In this document: positions 47,284-55,921 of the stretch, in pieces
How the letters are laid out: each line of letters begins with the position of its first letter
Numbering within the stretch: position 1 is the stretch's first letter
Position numbers and translations under genes: made by a program
The notes under the pieces: model-generated
Databases searched by the model: none
What the model was told of the DNA's origin: nothing
What the model saw: only the letters and a program-made list of their open reading frames with translations
NCBI GenBank assembly: GCA_035647615.1
Contig: DASRND010000003.1
Coordinates: 259,135 to 323,134, forward strand
From: Bacteroidales bacterium
Lineage (GTDB): Bacteria; Bacteroidota; Bacteroidia; Bacteroidales; 4484-276
Direction: 5' to 3'
Length of the DNA: 64,000 bases

Positions 47284-48159
47284 CTATTTTATAATCCGAT
47301 ACGTTTTAAATTTCCCGATTTCGATGCCATAATTTTTCTCAAGCCAGTTGAGCAGGCGAAGCCGTGGCGAGAGTTTGATGCCTTGCGTGGGATCGAACGA
47401 AAAGTGCCAGTTCATGCGTTTAATGCGGTCGAGCATCACGGCGGGGTGGCTGCCTTCAAAATGCGCCAGCGAGTCGATGTTGGTATAGTCGAAAGTGTCG
47501 GCTTTTTCAAAGTTCTGTTCCATCCATTGGTCGTCGTGCCACATTTTGTTGAAGGTCTCCATTTTTTGTTGCATGGCATCGGGGCGACGCACCCAGCCAT
47601 AATGATACACGGCGGCATCAATTTTTTTTACATTAAGACGCTTGCCGTTTTTCATAAAACTGATGGCATCGCGAAAGGAGGTAATGGCGGGTTCGTTGCG
47701 GATGATGCGGATTTGCTTGTACGACCATTTGCGTGAGTCGGCGATATAGTCGAAGGAGCCGTAGAAGTTGAGATGGTCGAAGAGAAGGCCGTCCACGCGC
47801 TTGTCGTTGAGATTTTGCTCCATAGCATTTCTGATGGCCGGATAATCTTTTTCGTGCAGCACCTCGTCGGCCTGGATGTAGATGGCCCAGTCGGTGTTGG
47901 CGGGCAGGGCGGCTTTGGCTTTGTCGGTTTCCACAGCCAGCACGCGTCCGCCTTCGCGCAGATTATCGTCCCACACCGTGTCGATTATTTTGATCTTTGG
48001 CGAGTCGATCTTTTCTATTATTTCCCGTGTGCGGTCCTCCGAATTACCCACGGCCACCACCATCACATCACAGAGTGGCAGCACCGACCGGATGGATTCG
48101 GTAAAGGGATAATCGAACTTTTCGCCGTTGCGAATGATGGTAAATCCTGATACGTTCAT
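47284..48159 (-). CDS. Glycosyltransferase family 2-like protein
   Basis: Start at 48159 (MNVSGFTIIRNGEKFDYPF); the upstream codons to 48183 are not conserved-looking. The 291-residue protein has a GT-A fold start (GFTIIRNG, DVMVVAVGNSEDRT) and the donor-site region IYIQADEVLHEKD, where QADE replaces the DxD motif. It has no membrane segment. The acceptor is unknown. The gap to tatC downstream is 10 bp. Confidence 0.82.
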   Translation of the reverse strand: MNVSGFTIIRNGEKFDYPFTESIRSVLPLCDVMVVAVGNSEDRTREIIEKIDSPKIKIIDTVWDDNLREGGRVLAVETDKAKAALPANTDWAIYIQADEVLHEKDYPAIRNAMEQNLNDKRVDGLLFDHLNFYGSFDYIADSRKWSYKQIRIIRNEPAITSFRDAISFMKNGKRLNVKKIDAAVYHYGWVRRPDAMQQKMETFNKMWHDDQWMEQNFEKADTFDYTNIDSLAHFEGSHPAVMLDRIKRMNWHFSFDPTQGIKLSPRLRLLNWLEKNYGIEIGKFKTYRIIK

Positions 48160-48430
48160 ACCTGTATTTTCTAAAGCTGGCAAAAGTAATGATTTCTATC
48201 TGCGGAGGCGGTAGGATTGTTTGCCGAACTAAGCGCGTTACTTTGGTTTTATAATTTTTTTACGAAAGTAATCTCCCTTCCACTTGTCGGGGATTCGGCA
48301 TTGCAAAAAGTTGACAATGGAATCGATAAAATCTGGTGTAACTATTACCAACTAAATATTGTAGATGTTTGGCTGATGACTTTTAAAACTCAAATCTCCA
48401 ATAAGAACTATATTTTAAAAATGCCCACGC

Positions 48431-48516
48431 TACCCCTCAATCCCCTAAAGGGGAAGCCAGCCCACACTCCCTCGATGGTGCGCTGGCAACTCCCCCTTTA
48501 GGGGGCCGGGGGGTGC
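48431..48516. repeat. Long imperfect inverted repeat (REP-like)
   Basis: Left arm 48431-48461 (ACCCCTCAATCCCCTAAAGG and on to GCCAGC) pairs with right arm 48482-48516 (GCTGGC to GGGGGGT) with a few mismatches. Each arm holds an internal palindrome (CCCCTAAAGGGG and CCCCCTTTAGGGGG). This is the pattern of widespread Bacteroidota intergenic repeats. The rest of the 48160-48717 gap holds only the promoter listed next. Confidence 0.8.
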
Positions 48517-48641
48517 GCGATGGATTTTCCTAAATCTACAGGGTTTTTATTTGATGTATTTTTTTAAAATCAACTACCTAAATAATTATTAAACATTTAC
48601 CCTTTATCACAAATTTCCTCTTCAAAAGAAATGTTGATCGG

Positions 48642-48673
48642 CTTGGCGCATCATTATAATATTCTTAAATTTG
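48642..48673 (+). promoter_or_regulatory. Promoter of the GEVED/T9SS protein gene
   Basis: CTTG at 48642 and TAAATTTG at 48666-48673 with a 20-bp spacer; one deviation in the -33 box. The start codon follows 45 bp later. Confidence 0.5.
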
Positions 48674-48717
48674 CCCGTAACAAACAAAATAATCAATCAC
48701 AAAAACCCAACGCTATT

Positions 48718-50748
48718 ATGAAAAAAACTTATAACTCTCTCCGTGTCGGGTTCATTTCTGTGATAATTTTCAGCATGAGCCTCTCTGTTGGTGCGCTGGC
48801 GCCACAATGGATTCCTGTTTCGCAGGATGGTTCTCCGGCCAAACGGCAGAATTTTCCGGTGGTGACTTACAATCCCGATTCGATGCACGAAACCATCGAA
48901 CTTCCAAACTCTGTCGTCCGGCAGCTTACTATTGGCAATACGGGCGATGCACCTATGGCTTACAAGCTCGAAATTGAATATCTCTACAACGGCGTGCAAA
49001 AGCAAGCCACCACGCCATTTGCGCAAAAGCCTGTCGATTCGTATGACGAAAGGATTGCCAAAGTGGAAAACTCATCTGCAGCTACTCCCGAAAACAGACT
49101 GGAGCATGATGCGGGAGTTATCTATATCATGCAACCCACCACCGGACGCAATCTGGGATGGGCAGAGCCTGTAATTATTGAAGTTGCCAATTTCGGGGAA
49201 GCCACTATCAAACATGGCCTTCCATACGAAGTTTCGTGGCCCGGGTTTACATACAACGATACCTGCATGGATTGGATTGCACCCGGACAAGTTGTGCTTA
49301 TAACGCTACCGCTTACTGCCAACCTCTCGACAGTCAATGGATATTATCTTTTTGAAGCTTGCGTCAGTCTGCCGTGGGATCAGAACCCCTATAATGACTG
49401 CAGTACAAAGGAAGTTGTTAATATCCCGCCACGATTCTTTACGGATAATTTATACACTACGGGCTGTGCAGGCGGCGATGGTCTGATTTACTGGTCGCTG
49501 GCCAATGTTCACATCAACGACATACCTTGTACGGGAAATCCTTCCTTTTATCATGGCTATTTGGATAGTCTGCATCTGATGCCGCCGGGCGAATATGAAC
49601 TAACTGTAAAAGCCGATTACAACACTACTTATTTTGATGTTTGGATCGACTATAATAATGATATGGATTACACAGCCGATGAATGTGTGCTGGATGATGC
49701 CCTTTGCGCCGTCGCCCATGAACCTTACACTTTTACGATCACAATTCCTGATTCGATACCTGCCGGCAAACACTACATGCGCTACCGCACCAATTGGAAC
49801 CATCCCGTTTACAATTCCAGGAATCCCTACACCTATGGCAATTGCTGCGATTTCACAATGGTTAGTCGTAATGTTATCGACGGTTGGCTGAGCCTGGACA
49901 AAACGGAAGGAACCATCCAGCCCGGCGAAAACACGGTGGTGGAGGTAACCTTTCAAACAGAAAACCTTACCACGGGTGATTACGTGGCACAGATACGGCT
50001 CAACAATTCAGACCCGTACAATGCCTCCGTCGAAATTCCCGTAAGCATGACGGTAACGGGACCAGCTCATCATTTTGGGCAGGTGTGGCAAGCGGCCACC
50101 AATCCGATGACTATTTTTGTGCTGGAAGCCGAAATAAACGATTTGCCGATGGAGGCTGGCGACGAGGTTGGTTTTTTTGATGTTGATCCACAAAGCGGTG
50201 ATACCATTTGTGTGGCTGCCGGCAAACTGACAGAATCTCTTGCGGGAGAAGCCTATCTGGAATTGGTAGCTTCGATGAATACCGCCACGGGACAGGCGAA
50301 TGGTTTTACGCCCGGCCACACGCTGCTACCAAAGCTCTGGAACGAAAGCACCGGCGAAGTTGCCACCGTAGAAATGGTATTTCCCTTCCCGGGTCACGAC
50401 GAGCAATATGCTGCCAACGGACACACTTACGTGAGGCTTTATGGCGAGGAATCTGGTGTAGGAATTTACAAAATCACCAACAACGACAGCGGGTTGCAGG
50501 TAGCCCCCAATCCCGCCTCTGGAAACTTATCCGTCAGCTTCAACCTGCACGAGCAAAGTTCCATTTTGATTTCGCTCACCGACAGCCGTGGCCATGAAAT
50601 GGCACTTTTGCAAAAGGATCATCTCAATTCCGGTGTGCAACAATTCAACCTGGATGTTTCCCGCTTTGCCCCGGGGCTTTATCTATTGACGCTCAAATCC
50701 ACGGATAACGGACGATTGATAGGAAGCGAGAAAGTGATTTTGAGGTAA
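48718..50748 (+). CDS. T9SS-sorted protein with GEVED domain
   Basis: Start at 48718 (MKKTYNSLRVGF) gives a signal peptide ending near VGALAPQ. The 676-residue product has Ig-like segments and a GEVED domain (YFDVWIDYNNDMDYTADECV, then HYMRYRTNW). A further beta domain and a type A T9SS sorting domain (VAPNPASGNLSVSF, ending KVILR) follow. It is a secreted or cell-surface protein. No protease or glycosidase motif was recognised, so an adhesin-like or binding role is the most that can be said. Confidence 0.85.
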   Translation: MKKTYNSLRVGFISVIIFSMSLSVGALAPQWIPVSQDGSPAKRQNFPVVTYNPDSMHETIELPNSVVRQLTIGNTGDAPMAYKLEIEYLYNGVQKQATTPFAQKPVDSYDERIAKVENSSAATPENRLEHDAGVIYIMQPTTGRNLGWAEPVIIEVANFGEATIKHGLPYEVSWPGFTYNDTCMDWIAPGQVVLITLPLTANLSTVNGYYLFEACVSLPWDQNPYNDCSTKEVVNIPPRFFTDNLYTTGCAGGDGLIYWSLANVHINDIPCTGNPSFYHGYLDSLHLMPPGEYELTVKADYNTTYFDVWIDYNNDMDYTADECVLDDALCAVAHEPYTFTITIPDSIPAGKHYMRYRTNWNHPVYNSRNPYTYGNCCDFTMVSRNVIDGWLSLDKTEGTIQPGENTVVEVTFQTENLTTGDYVAQIRLNNSDPYNASVEIPVSMTVTGPAHHFGQVWQAATNPMTIFVLEAEINDLPMEAGDEVGFFDVDPQSGDTICVAAGKLTESLAGEAYLELVASMNTATGQANGFTPGHTLLPKLWNESTGEVATVEMVFPFPGHDEQYAANGHTYVRLYGEESGVGIYKITNNDSGLQVAPNPASGNLSVSFNLHEQSSILISLTDSRGHEMALLQKDHLNSGVQQFNLDVSRFAPGLYLLTLKSTDNGRLIGSEKVILR

Positions 50749-50753
50749 GATCA

Positions 50754-50787
50754 AATAAAAAAACCACAGCGCAAATGGCTGTGGTTT
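50754..50787 (-). terminator. Terminator after the 50798-51166 gene
   Basis: Perfect 10-bp stem AAACCACAGC / GCTGTGGTTT; on the minus strand it is followed by seven T. It also lies downstream of the convergent GEVED gene, where the T-run is weaker. Confidence 0.8.
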
Positions 50788-50797
50788 GAAATTTGAA

Positions 50798-51166
50798 TCA
50801 GTCCATTTTATTGATATGAGCAAGTGCAATTCCAACAACAATACCTGGGATAATTAACGCCATAATATTCCAAACACCCATAGCTAATAGTACTATTTGG
50901 TTCAATGCAGAAAATCCAGTGTACGCAAAAGCAGCCCATTTTTTCATTTTCCATAATCCAATCATGCAAATAAATCCAATTACTGCAGATAGTCCTAAGT
51001 ATGGAGGATACCAAATTCCAATTTGTCTAGCAATGTCAGAAAAAATCAGTGGGATAACCAAGGCTGCACCAATAAAACCAATTATACAGATCACCGTTAT
51101 CGAAGTTGGCCTGTTTTTACTGTTTGAACTTTCGTTCGTTGGGTTTAAAATCTCTTCTTCTTTCAT
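50798..51166 (-). CDS. Small membrane protein of unknown function
   Basis: 122 residues with an acidic N-terminal tail followed by about three transmembrane segments (VICIIGFIGAALVIPLIF, YLGLSAVIGFICMIGLW, LIIPGIVVGIALA). I do not recognise a family. It starts the AT-rich accessory patch that runs to 54.6 kb. Confidence 0.65.
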   Translation of the reverse strand: MKEEEILNPTNESSNSKNRPTSITVICIIGFIGAALVIPLIFSDIARQIGIWYPPYLGLSAVIGFICMIGLWKMKKWAAFAYTGFSALNQIVLLAMGVWNIMALIIPGIVVGIALAHINKMD

Positions 51167-51275
51167 TTTCTTTTTTTGTGTTAATAATTAATGATTTTCG
51201 CATACTACTTCAGTAATTTCCTGTCTTCTCAGCAAATACTCTTTTCCAAATTCAAACACTTCGTTTGAAAAACTT

Positions 51276-52178
51276 TCATTTGTAGCTATTACAAGTTAAA
51301 CATCTTTCTTCCTCTGACATTACATCTCCTTTGCAGGCTATCTGATTACATTTTTGTCGTGCAACAGGCTGTGTCCGTTGACAGTTTATGCATTTAATTT
51401 CTGTTGCACCTTTTTTCTTTTGGGGAATTAGTAATGCCCACTTGGTGTCTAAATCCCCATCTTCTTTAGCAAGAGAACTTTGACACCAAGGACAAAAATA
51501 TCGTCTTGATTTTAAGTTCAAAGAAAAATGTTTACACAATTCTGCTTGGCCAACAACTTCCTCTACATAATTTAGCTTCTCAATCAAATTCGCTTCCTCA
51601 TAGTTGTTGTCGTTAAAAATACCAAAGAGAGGATTATTAATATGAAGTTCTCTCATTGTCAACCACCAACTGTCTTTGCCTAAAAAATATGTGTAAGTGT
51701 TCAGAATAATTTTAACGAGATACTCGGGATCAAGGTATCTTCGTGAGACACCGTGAATGATTTTATTTCGTTCGAAACGAATCTCTTCAACGAACTTCAT
51801 TAAATCTTTTTCAGCTTTGGCAGGAGAAATTGCCGCGCCATAAGTTTTTTGTAATGCTTCGCCTCCAATAGTATAGAGCTCATTAAAATCTTTGTCTGCT
51901 TGTTCAGGCATTGTTGGCCAGTCCGTTCGTTTCAAATCAATTAAAAGTAAAGTTGATTCTTGACAAATTCGGGCTTTCATTAATGACTCAATCGCTTGGT
52001 AAACTAAAATTAGTGAAGTGCTCAAATCACCGAGATGATATTCCCAAACATCTTCACTTTGTAGCTCTTCAAAATAAAGTAATCCCTCATCAATTTGATA
52101 AACGATATTAAACGCCTGTGTCAAACATTGCTTAGCAACATTTTCAAAGTCCCTAGATGTCGGAAGGTTAGTTATCAT
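51276..52178 (-). CDS. HEPN-like protein with C-terminal zinc ribbons
   Basis: 300 residues, mostly helical. At 134-142 it has RFERNKIIH, which fits the HEPN RNase motif R-x4-H (R137, H142, with the usual N after R). The C-terminal third has four cysteine pairs: C229/C232, C263/C266, C277/C282 and C293/C296, enough for two zinc ribbons. HEPN proteins are often toxins or defence RNases, but many are inactive. The zinc ribbons could bind RNA or a partner. No antitoxin is obvious beside it. The HEPN call is inference from the motif. Confidence 0.6.
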   Translation of the reverse strand: MITNLPTSRDFENVAKQCLTQAFNIVYQIDEGLLYFEELQSEDVWEYHLGDLSTSLILVYQAIESLMKARICQESTLLLIDLKRTDWPTMPEQADKDFNELYTIGGEALQKTYGAAISPAKAEKDLMKFVEEIRFERNKIIHGVSRRYLDPEYLVKIILNTYTYFLGKDSWWLTMRELHINNPLFGIFNDNNYEEANLIEKLNYVEEVVGQAELCKHFSLNLKSRRYFCPWCQSSLAKEDGDLDTKWALLIPQKKKGATEIKCINCQRTQPVARQKCNQIACKGDVMSEEERCLTCNSYK

Positions 52179-52363
52179 TTATCATATCAATTTTTATCTA
52201 TGGTTTGCATTGTCAAAGTTATTTTCTTGCAGTCACTTTCAAGTTGGCAGTGTCCACAAAGCTTGCTGCTATCGTATCAATAAAGTTAAGTTGTCTATAT
52301 TTACTATTATCTTCATTTTTCAAACGTCCAACTATTATTTTGAGGTGGTGCAAGCACAAGTTT

Positions 52364-52837
52364 TTATTGTGTTTTAAAATGTTCAATTATTTTGTCCAAT
52401 TTTTCGTGCATCGGTGAATGAGTTAAAACCCCTCTTTCAACCAATTCTTCTTCTAAAGCAAGTCTTTCCATATCAGAAACTTCGAGTGATACGTATTTTT
52501 GAAATTTTTCTAAAAGGGTTTCATTTGATAAATATTGAAATCTTTGTTTAGCATCATTATAATCTTTAAGAGAATCCTTTGTCTGTTGAATTAATTCTTT
52601 CTCTTGCTTTATCTCGCCTATTTTTTGGGTCATATTTTGAACAGGAGAGAATTCCTTTATCTTGTCAATAATAAATCCGATTAACCATCCAAATACTACA
52701 CCATTAACTATTCCTGCAACTCCCATTATTCCATATCCATTAATGCGGCCGTCTGCCTGTGCCAGTCCTATAAATAGTCCAATGATACCGCAAATCCACC
52801 AAGTGTAATGTGCTATTTTAATTTTTGATGATCCCAT
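52364..52837 (-). CDS. Membrane protein with coiled-coil tail, unknown function
   Basis: 157 residues: two N-terminal transmembrane segments (WWICGIIGLFIGLA, GIVNGVVFGWLIGFII) followed by a charged helical tail (KQEKELIQQTKDSLKDY) likely to form a coiled coil. No recognised family. About 185 bp of AT-rich DNA without features separates it from the HEPN gene. Confidence 0.6.
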   Translation of the reverse strand: MGSSKIKIAHYTWWICGIIGLFIGLAQADGRINGYGIMGVAGIVNGVVFGWLIGFIIDKIKEFSPVQNMTQKIGEIKQEKELIQQTKDSLKDYNDAKQRFQYLSNETLLEKFQKYVSLEVSDMERLALEEELVERGVLTHSPMHEKLDKIIEHFKTQ

Positions 52838-52899
52838 ATTTATTTTGTTATGCTTAATATTTAATGTGATATTTGAATGTTGTTCGAAATCTTAAAGGA

Positions 52900-53097
52900 T
52901 CAGTCTTTCAAACTTCCTTTAAATAAAATATAGTTTCTGTATGCTACACAATTCATAACAATTACGTCAGGTGAGTCAAGGTGTGATAAATATACCTTTA
53001 TTGAATCGGAAAGATTATAAGCTCGTGCTATTTGAAAGCATTTAAACAAGACTGTTATTACCATCGTTTTATTCAAATGGATTAATAAAGTAATCAT
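52900..53097 (-). CDS. Doubtful small frame
   Basis: 65 codons with a protein-like central part (FKCFQIARAYNLSDSIKVYL) but no signal, no family and a 29-bp overlap with the next gene. It could be the end of a decayed gene. Listed because the 230-bp gap otherwise holds nothing. Confidence 0.25.
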   Translation of the reverse strand: MITLLIHLNKTMVITVLFKCFQIARAYNLSDSIKVYLSHLDSPDVIVMNCVAYRNYILFKGSLKD

Positions 53098-53266
53098 TGA
53101 TGGTCCACGCTCCTAGTATAATTGTCGGTCCCCAAAACAAAATTGTCGAGAACCAATTCCAGTCCCCCATTGATACTGTCAAACTGAAAAGCGATGCTAT
53201 AAAATAAAGAATGAAAACAGTTAAAGCCAACATTCCAAATGCTTGCGAAGGTTTTAATTTGCTCAT
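53069..53266 (-). CDS. Small two-span membrane protein
   Basis: 65 residues with two hydrophobic segments (GMLALTVFILYFIASLFSLTV and FSTILFWGPTIILGAW). It lies 2 bp after the TerB-like gene on the same strand, so the two are probably co-translated. Family not recognised. Confidence 0.6.
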   Translation of the reverse strand: MSKLKPSQAFGMLALTVFILYFIASLFSLTVSMGDWNWFSTILFWGPTIILGAWTINDYFINPFE

Positions 53267-53268
53267 AA

Positions 53269-53712
53269 TTATTTCCCAAGGTAAAGTTCCGTTAATGTTA
53301 GAGCTTTTTCTATAATGGCAACAAATTGCTCTTTTGAAACACCAAATTTTTCGAAAATTGACGTAGCAACTTGGAGTTCCCTTTCATTTGGCCTACCATC
53401 AGATGTTATCATTTCCCAAGCCGCAACGACTAAAAGCTCTTTTTGGCTTTTCGTAAGCGATTGAAGATCTTCAACCATCCTTTCGTTTCCATACGCTTCC
53501 ATGTAGCTATTAGCTTCGCTAAGTCTAACGTCAAGTAGGTAAAAATAGCTTTTCAGATATTGTATCTCACTACCTTCGTTACTCATTTTACCATCGCAAA
53601 TTCCAATTATAAAAAGTAGGCTTATTATTGACTTTTTTTGATTTGTAGTAAAATCACTAAAGATTTGCCCTAGGGGATCCACTTTTTTTTTCTTGTTAAA
53701 TAGGTTGAGCAT
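53269..53712 (-). CDS. TerB-like protein
   Basis: 147 residues, all-helical, with the two acidic loops typical of TerB-type proteins (CDGKMSNEGSE near 40 and SDGRPNERE near 105). TerB was first linked to tellurite resistance and is now associated with membrane-linked stress or defence complexes. No other ter genes are present. It begins a two-gene unit with the small membrane protein downstream. Confidence 0.65.
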   Translation of the reverse strand: MLNLFNKKKKVDPLGQIFSDFTTNQKKSIISLLFIIGICDGKMSNEGSEIQYLKSYFYLLDVRLSEANSYMEAYGNERMVEDLQSLTKSQKELLVVAAWEMITSDGRPNERELQVATSIFEKFGVSKEQFVAIIEKALTLTELYLGK

Positions 53713-53951
53713 ATTAATTATTTTTATTGTTTAGTAAAAACTAACTTTTGATTCTTCAAAGATATTCATAGTTCTATGTCTAAGTCCGATTCATCCATCG
53801 ATATTGTGAACCTAAAAACTGTTGTTACGAAAAAAAGAATAAAGTCTGTCAATTCGTACATCCTTAATGCTTAATATGGTTTCAATTTGTTCATAATAAA
53901 ATTTAATTAGTGCTTTGAAATTGTATTACTAAACCATAAAAATTATTGCCT

Positions 53952-54599
53952 TTAGCAGAACTTACCATTTCGATGAATTGAGGATGTTCTCGCTTTAGGT
54001 AAATGTTTTACGATTTGATCTAAAATTAGAACTTTGATAACTTTCACCAATAGCGGTTTTTTTATCAACCATTTTGACGCAGATGGCGAAATGGTATAAT
54101 AAAAGCGTATGAGTTGTAATCCTAAGAAATTATTTACTAATAAGGAATCTCGAAAGCAGCGAAGGGCATTCACTTCTAAAGCATCTTCATCTTGATAGCA
54201 AACAGTTGCAATAAAACATTTAGAAGTACTATTTCCTCTTAATGCACCACTCAATCTTAACCCTCTTAAATAACAGTCTTTACAAATAAAGAATTTTATA
54301 CTTGAATCACTACCATCAGTAAATGTGTGTAGATTTTGTATAGGTTGTGCACCGCAATCCCAGCAGATATTCCTATCAATTTCCCCTCGCCTTTTTAAGA
54401 ACATAAAAGCCTCTTTATCATTACCTATCCCTCCAAGAAAGGTTGATTCAGGAGAGGACTCATCAACGCGCCAATCGGAATACTCATATTTTTTTAGCCT
54501 GCTATCCCAAAATTTTGATTTTATGCCATTTGTATTTAGAATTTGGCATAGATCACTAACGTGTTTCACTAAATTGTCATGTTTCTCATTTTCGGTCAT
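53952..54599 (-). CDS. CFI-box-CTERM domain protein with zinc-binding cysteines
   Basis: 215 residues. The middle has two CxxC pairs (C79/C82 in ICWDCG, C106/C109 in ICKDCY), a probable zinc ribbon. The C-terminal third matches the CFI-box domain: KCFIATVCYQDEDALEV, LRCFRDSLL, then RFYYTISPSAS and a hydrophobic end. The CFI-box recurs at C-termini of unrelated proteins and its role is not known; a sorting or anchoring function has been proposed. The 240 bp before the TerB-like gene is featureless. Confidence 0.65.
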   Translation of the reverse strand: MTENEKHDNLVKHVSDLCQILNTNGIKSKFWDSRLKKYEYSDWRVDESSPESTFLGGIGNDKEAFMFLKRRGEIDRNICWDCGAQPIQNLHTFTDGSDSSIKFFICKDCYLRGLRLSGALRGNSTSKCFIATVCYQDEDALEVNALRCFRDSLLVNNFLGLQLIRFYYTISPSASKWLIKKPLLVKVIKVLILDQIVKHLPKARTSSIHRNGKFC

Positions 54600-55141
54600 G
54601 ATAATGAATTTTTGTTATTAATATTATCACTTTAAACCCTTATTTATTTTCAGCGTACAATTTATTTTTTCAATGAATTACAACATGTTTGTGCATGCGA
54701 TTTGACATTTATCTTTTTATTAACTTTTGCAACCTTAGTCGAAATAATCCAAAGTATCCCTGATTCTTCCATACAGGCTCCTTAATTTATCCATAAAACC
54801 AAAGCTATTTCCAAAACACCAACCTATCACCATTTTTCCGTGATGAGGGTCAAAAGCCAGCCTATTTGAAAGATTCACCATTTGTGCAACGCCACAATTA
54901 TTGGACGCCAAATGTACAAACAAAATTCAAGACCTATGACTGATCACCATTGATTTTTTCTCATTCTAAATAAAACATTACTGCAAAAGTGTCAGAGGTA
55001 AAACTTGATGCTGTTTGCAAAAAAAATGGTGGTTTCCCAATTGGATGAAAGAGGGTTTAGATGTAAAGAACCATTTCGTGAAAACAGTTGCCAATGATTG
55101 GAAGGTAGCTAAAACTATATCCTGCCCAAATTTATTAAAAT
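54600..55141. other. AT-rich intergenic stretch with weak coding traces
   Basis: No supported gene. A 62-codon minus-strand frame (54735-54923) and a short plus-strand frame near 55020-55141 (reading MKEGLDVKNHFVKTV) look protein-like but have no start context or family. They may be gene debris. Confidence 0.4.
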
Positions 55142-55226
55142 AAAAAGTTGATTATGAAAAGATAATTTTTACTTTTGCAGTCCGAAATTATTGGAATTCG
55201 GGATGTAGCGCAGCCCGGTAGCGTGC
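55142..55226. repeat. 85-bp direct repeat, copy 1
   Basis: Matches 55655-55739 at 84 of 85 positions, offset exactly 513 bp. It contains the tRNA promoter (GTTG, 19 bp, TACTTTTG) and the first 28 bases of the tRNA. Confidence 0.95.
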
Positions 55227-55260
55227 CCCGATTGGTCGGGGAGGCCGCGATTCCAAATCT
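55199..55260 (+). pseudogene. Partial tRNA-Pro
   Basis: The acceptor 5' strand and D arm are identical to the intact tRNA at 55712. The anticodon arm is then replaced (CCCCG ATTGGT CGGGG) and the T arm decays (CCGCGATTCCAAATC). No 3' acceptor strand follows. It cannot fold as a tRNA. Confidence 0.8.
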
Positions 55261-55338
55261 TTTTTTTCAAAAATCAATCCGATAGATACTTTACCAAAAT
55301 TCAATAGCTAATCTGCAATAGTGACCCTAAAATTTATT

Positions 55339-55605
55339 ATGGGGAAAACATTTTACATATTGCAAAGTGAAAAAAATGGAAGGTTCTATGTGGGTTCTTC
55401 TGATAACCTCAATAGGAGGATTCTTGAGCATAACTCAGGTCAGACAAAATCGACCAAAACCGGAAAGCCATGGAAAATTCTTTTTTCTTTTGATTTCGAT
55501 GATTCCATTGCCGGCCTAAAAGCTGAGCGCAGGGTGAAAGCATTAAAAAGCAGAAAGATTATTGAAAAAATAATAAATGGGTCTATAAAAATTACTGATT
55601 TGTGA
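55339..55605 (+). CDS. GIY-YIG nuclease family protein
   Basis: ATG 55339 is preferred to GTG 55321. The 88-residue product is a stand-alone GIY-YIG domain of the UPF0213/YhbQ type. It has FYILQ...FYVGS as the GIY-YIG variant, the catalytic Arg region NRRILEHN, and the Glu in KAERRVKALKS. Such single-domain nucleases are frequent in Bacteroidota, often next to tRNA genes; their targets are mostly unknown. Here it sits exactly between the two copies of the tRNA repeat. Confidence 0.88.
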   Translation: MGKTFYILQSEKNGRFYVGSSDNLNRRILEHNSGQTKSTKTGKPWKILFSFDFDDSIAGLKAERRVKALKSRKIIEKIINGSIKITDL

Positions 55606-55654
55606 AGCTGATTGTAAACGTTTTTCAAATCCTAAAAAAATAATTCTTTAAAAC

Positions 55655-55739
55655 AAAAAGTTGATTATGAAAGGATAATTTTTACTTTTGCAGTCCGAAA
55701 TTATTGGAATTCGGGATGTAGCGCAGCCCGGTAGCGTGC
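55655..55739. repeat. 85-bp direct repeat, copy 2
   Basis: Second copy of 55142-55226, covering the promoter and 5' part of the intact tRNA. The single mismatch is in the promoter spacer. Confidence 0.95.
55660..55690 (+). promoter_or_regulatory. Promoter of tRNA-Pro
   Basis: GTTG at 55660 and TACTTTTG at 55683-55690 with a 19-bp spacer; the tRNA starts 22 bp downstream. The same element is present at 55147-55177 ahead of the partial tRNA. Confidence 0.6.
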
Positions 55740-55785
55740 TTCGTTCGGGACGAAGAGGTCGCGAGTTCGAATCTCGCCATCCCGA
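55712..55785 (+). tRNA. tRNA-Pro (anticodon CGG)
   Basis: 74 nt, full cloverleaf: acceptor CGGGATG / CATCCCG, D arm GCGC/GCGT, anticodon stem CTTCG/CGAAG with loop TTCGGGA (anticodon CGG, G37), T arm GCGAG TTCGAAT CTCGC, discriminator A. CCA is not encoded. Confidence 0.95.
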
Positions 55786-55790
55786 CTACA

Positions 55791-55822
55791 AAACCTCATT
55801 GCAAGAGCGATGGGGTTTTTTT
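55791..55822 (+). terminator. Terminator after tRNA-Pro
   Basis: Stem AACCTCAT / ATGGGGTT (one G-T pair) followed by seven T, 6 bp after the tRNA. Confidence 0.75.
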
Positions 55823-55847
55823 ATTAATGAAAGATCTCTTTGTCAAT

Positions 55848-55878
55848 AAAAAAGGCTGCGTGTTTTATCGCAGCCTTT
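55848..55878 (-). terminator. Terminator after the 55922-58789 gene
   Basis: Perfect stem AAAGGCTGCG / CGCAGCCTTT with an 8-nt loop; on the minus strand a T-run follows. Confidence 0.85.
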
Positions 55879-55921
55879 TCAGTTCATTATCAATTATTAA
55901 CCAAAATAATGCGTTTCGTTT

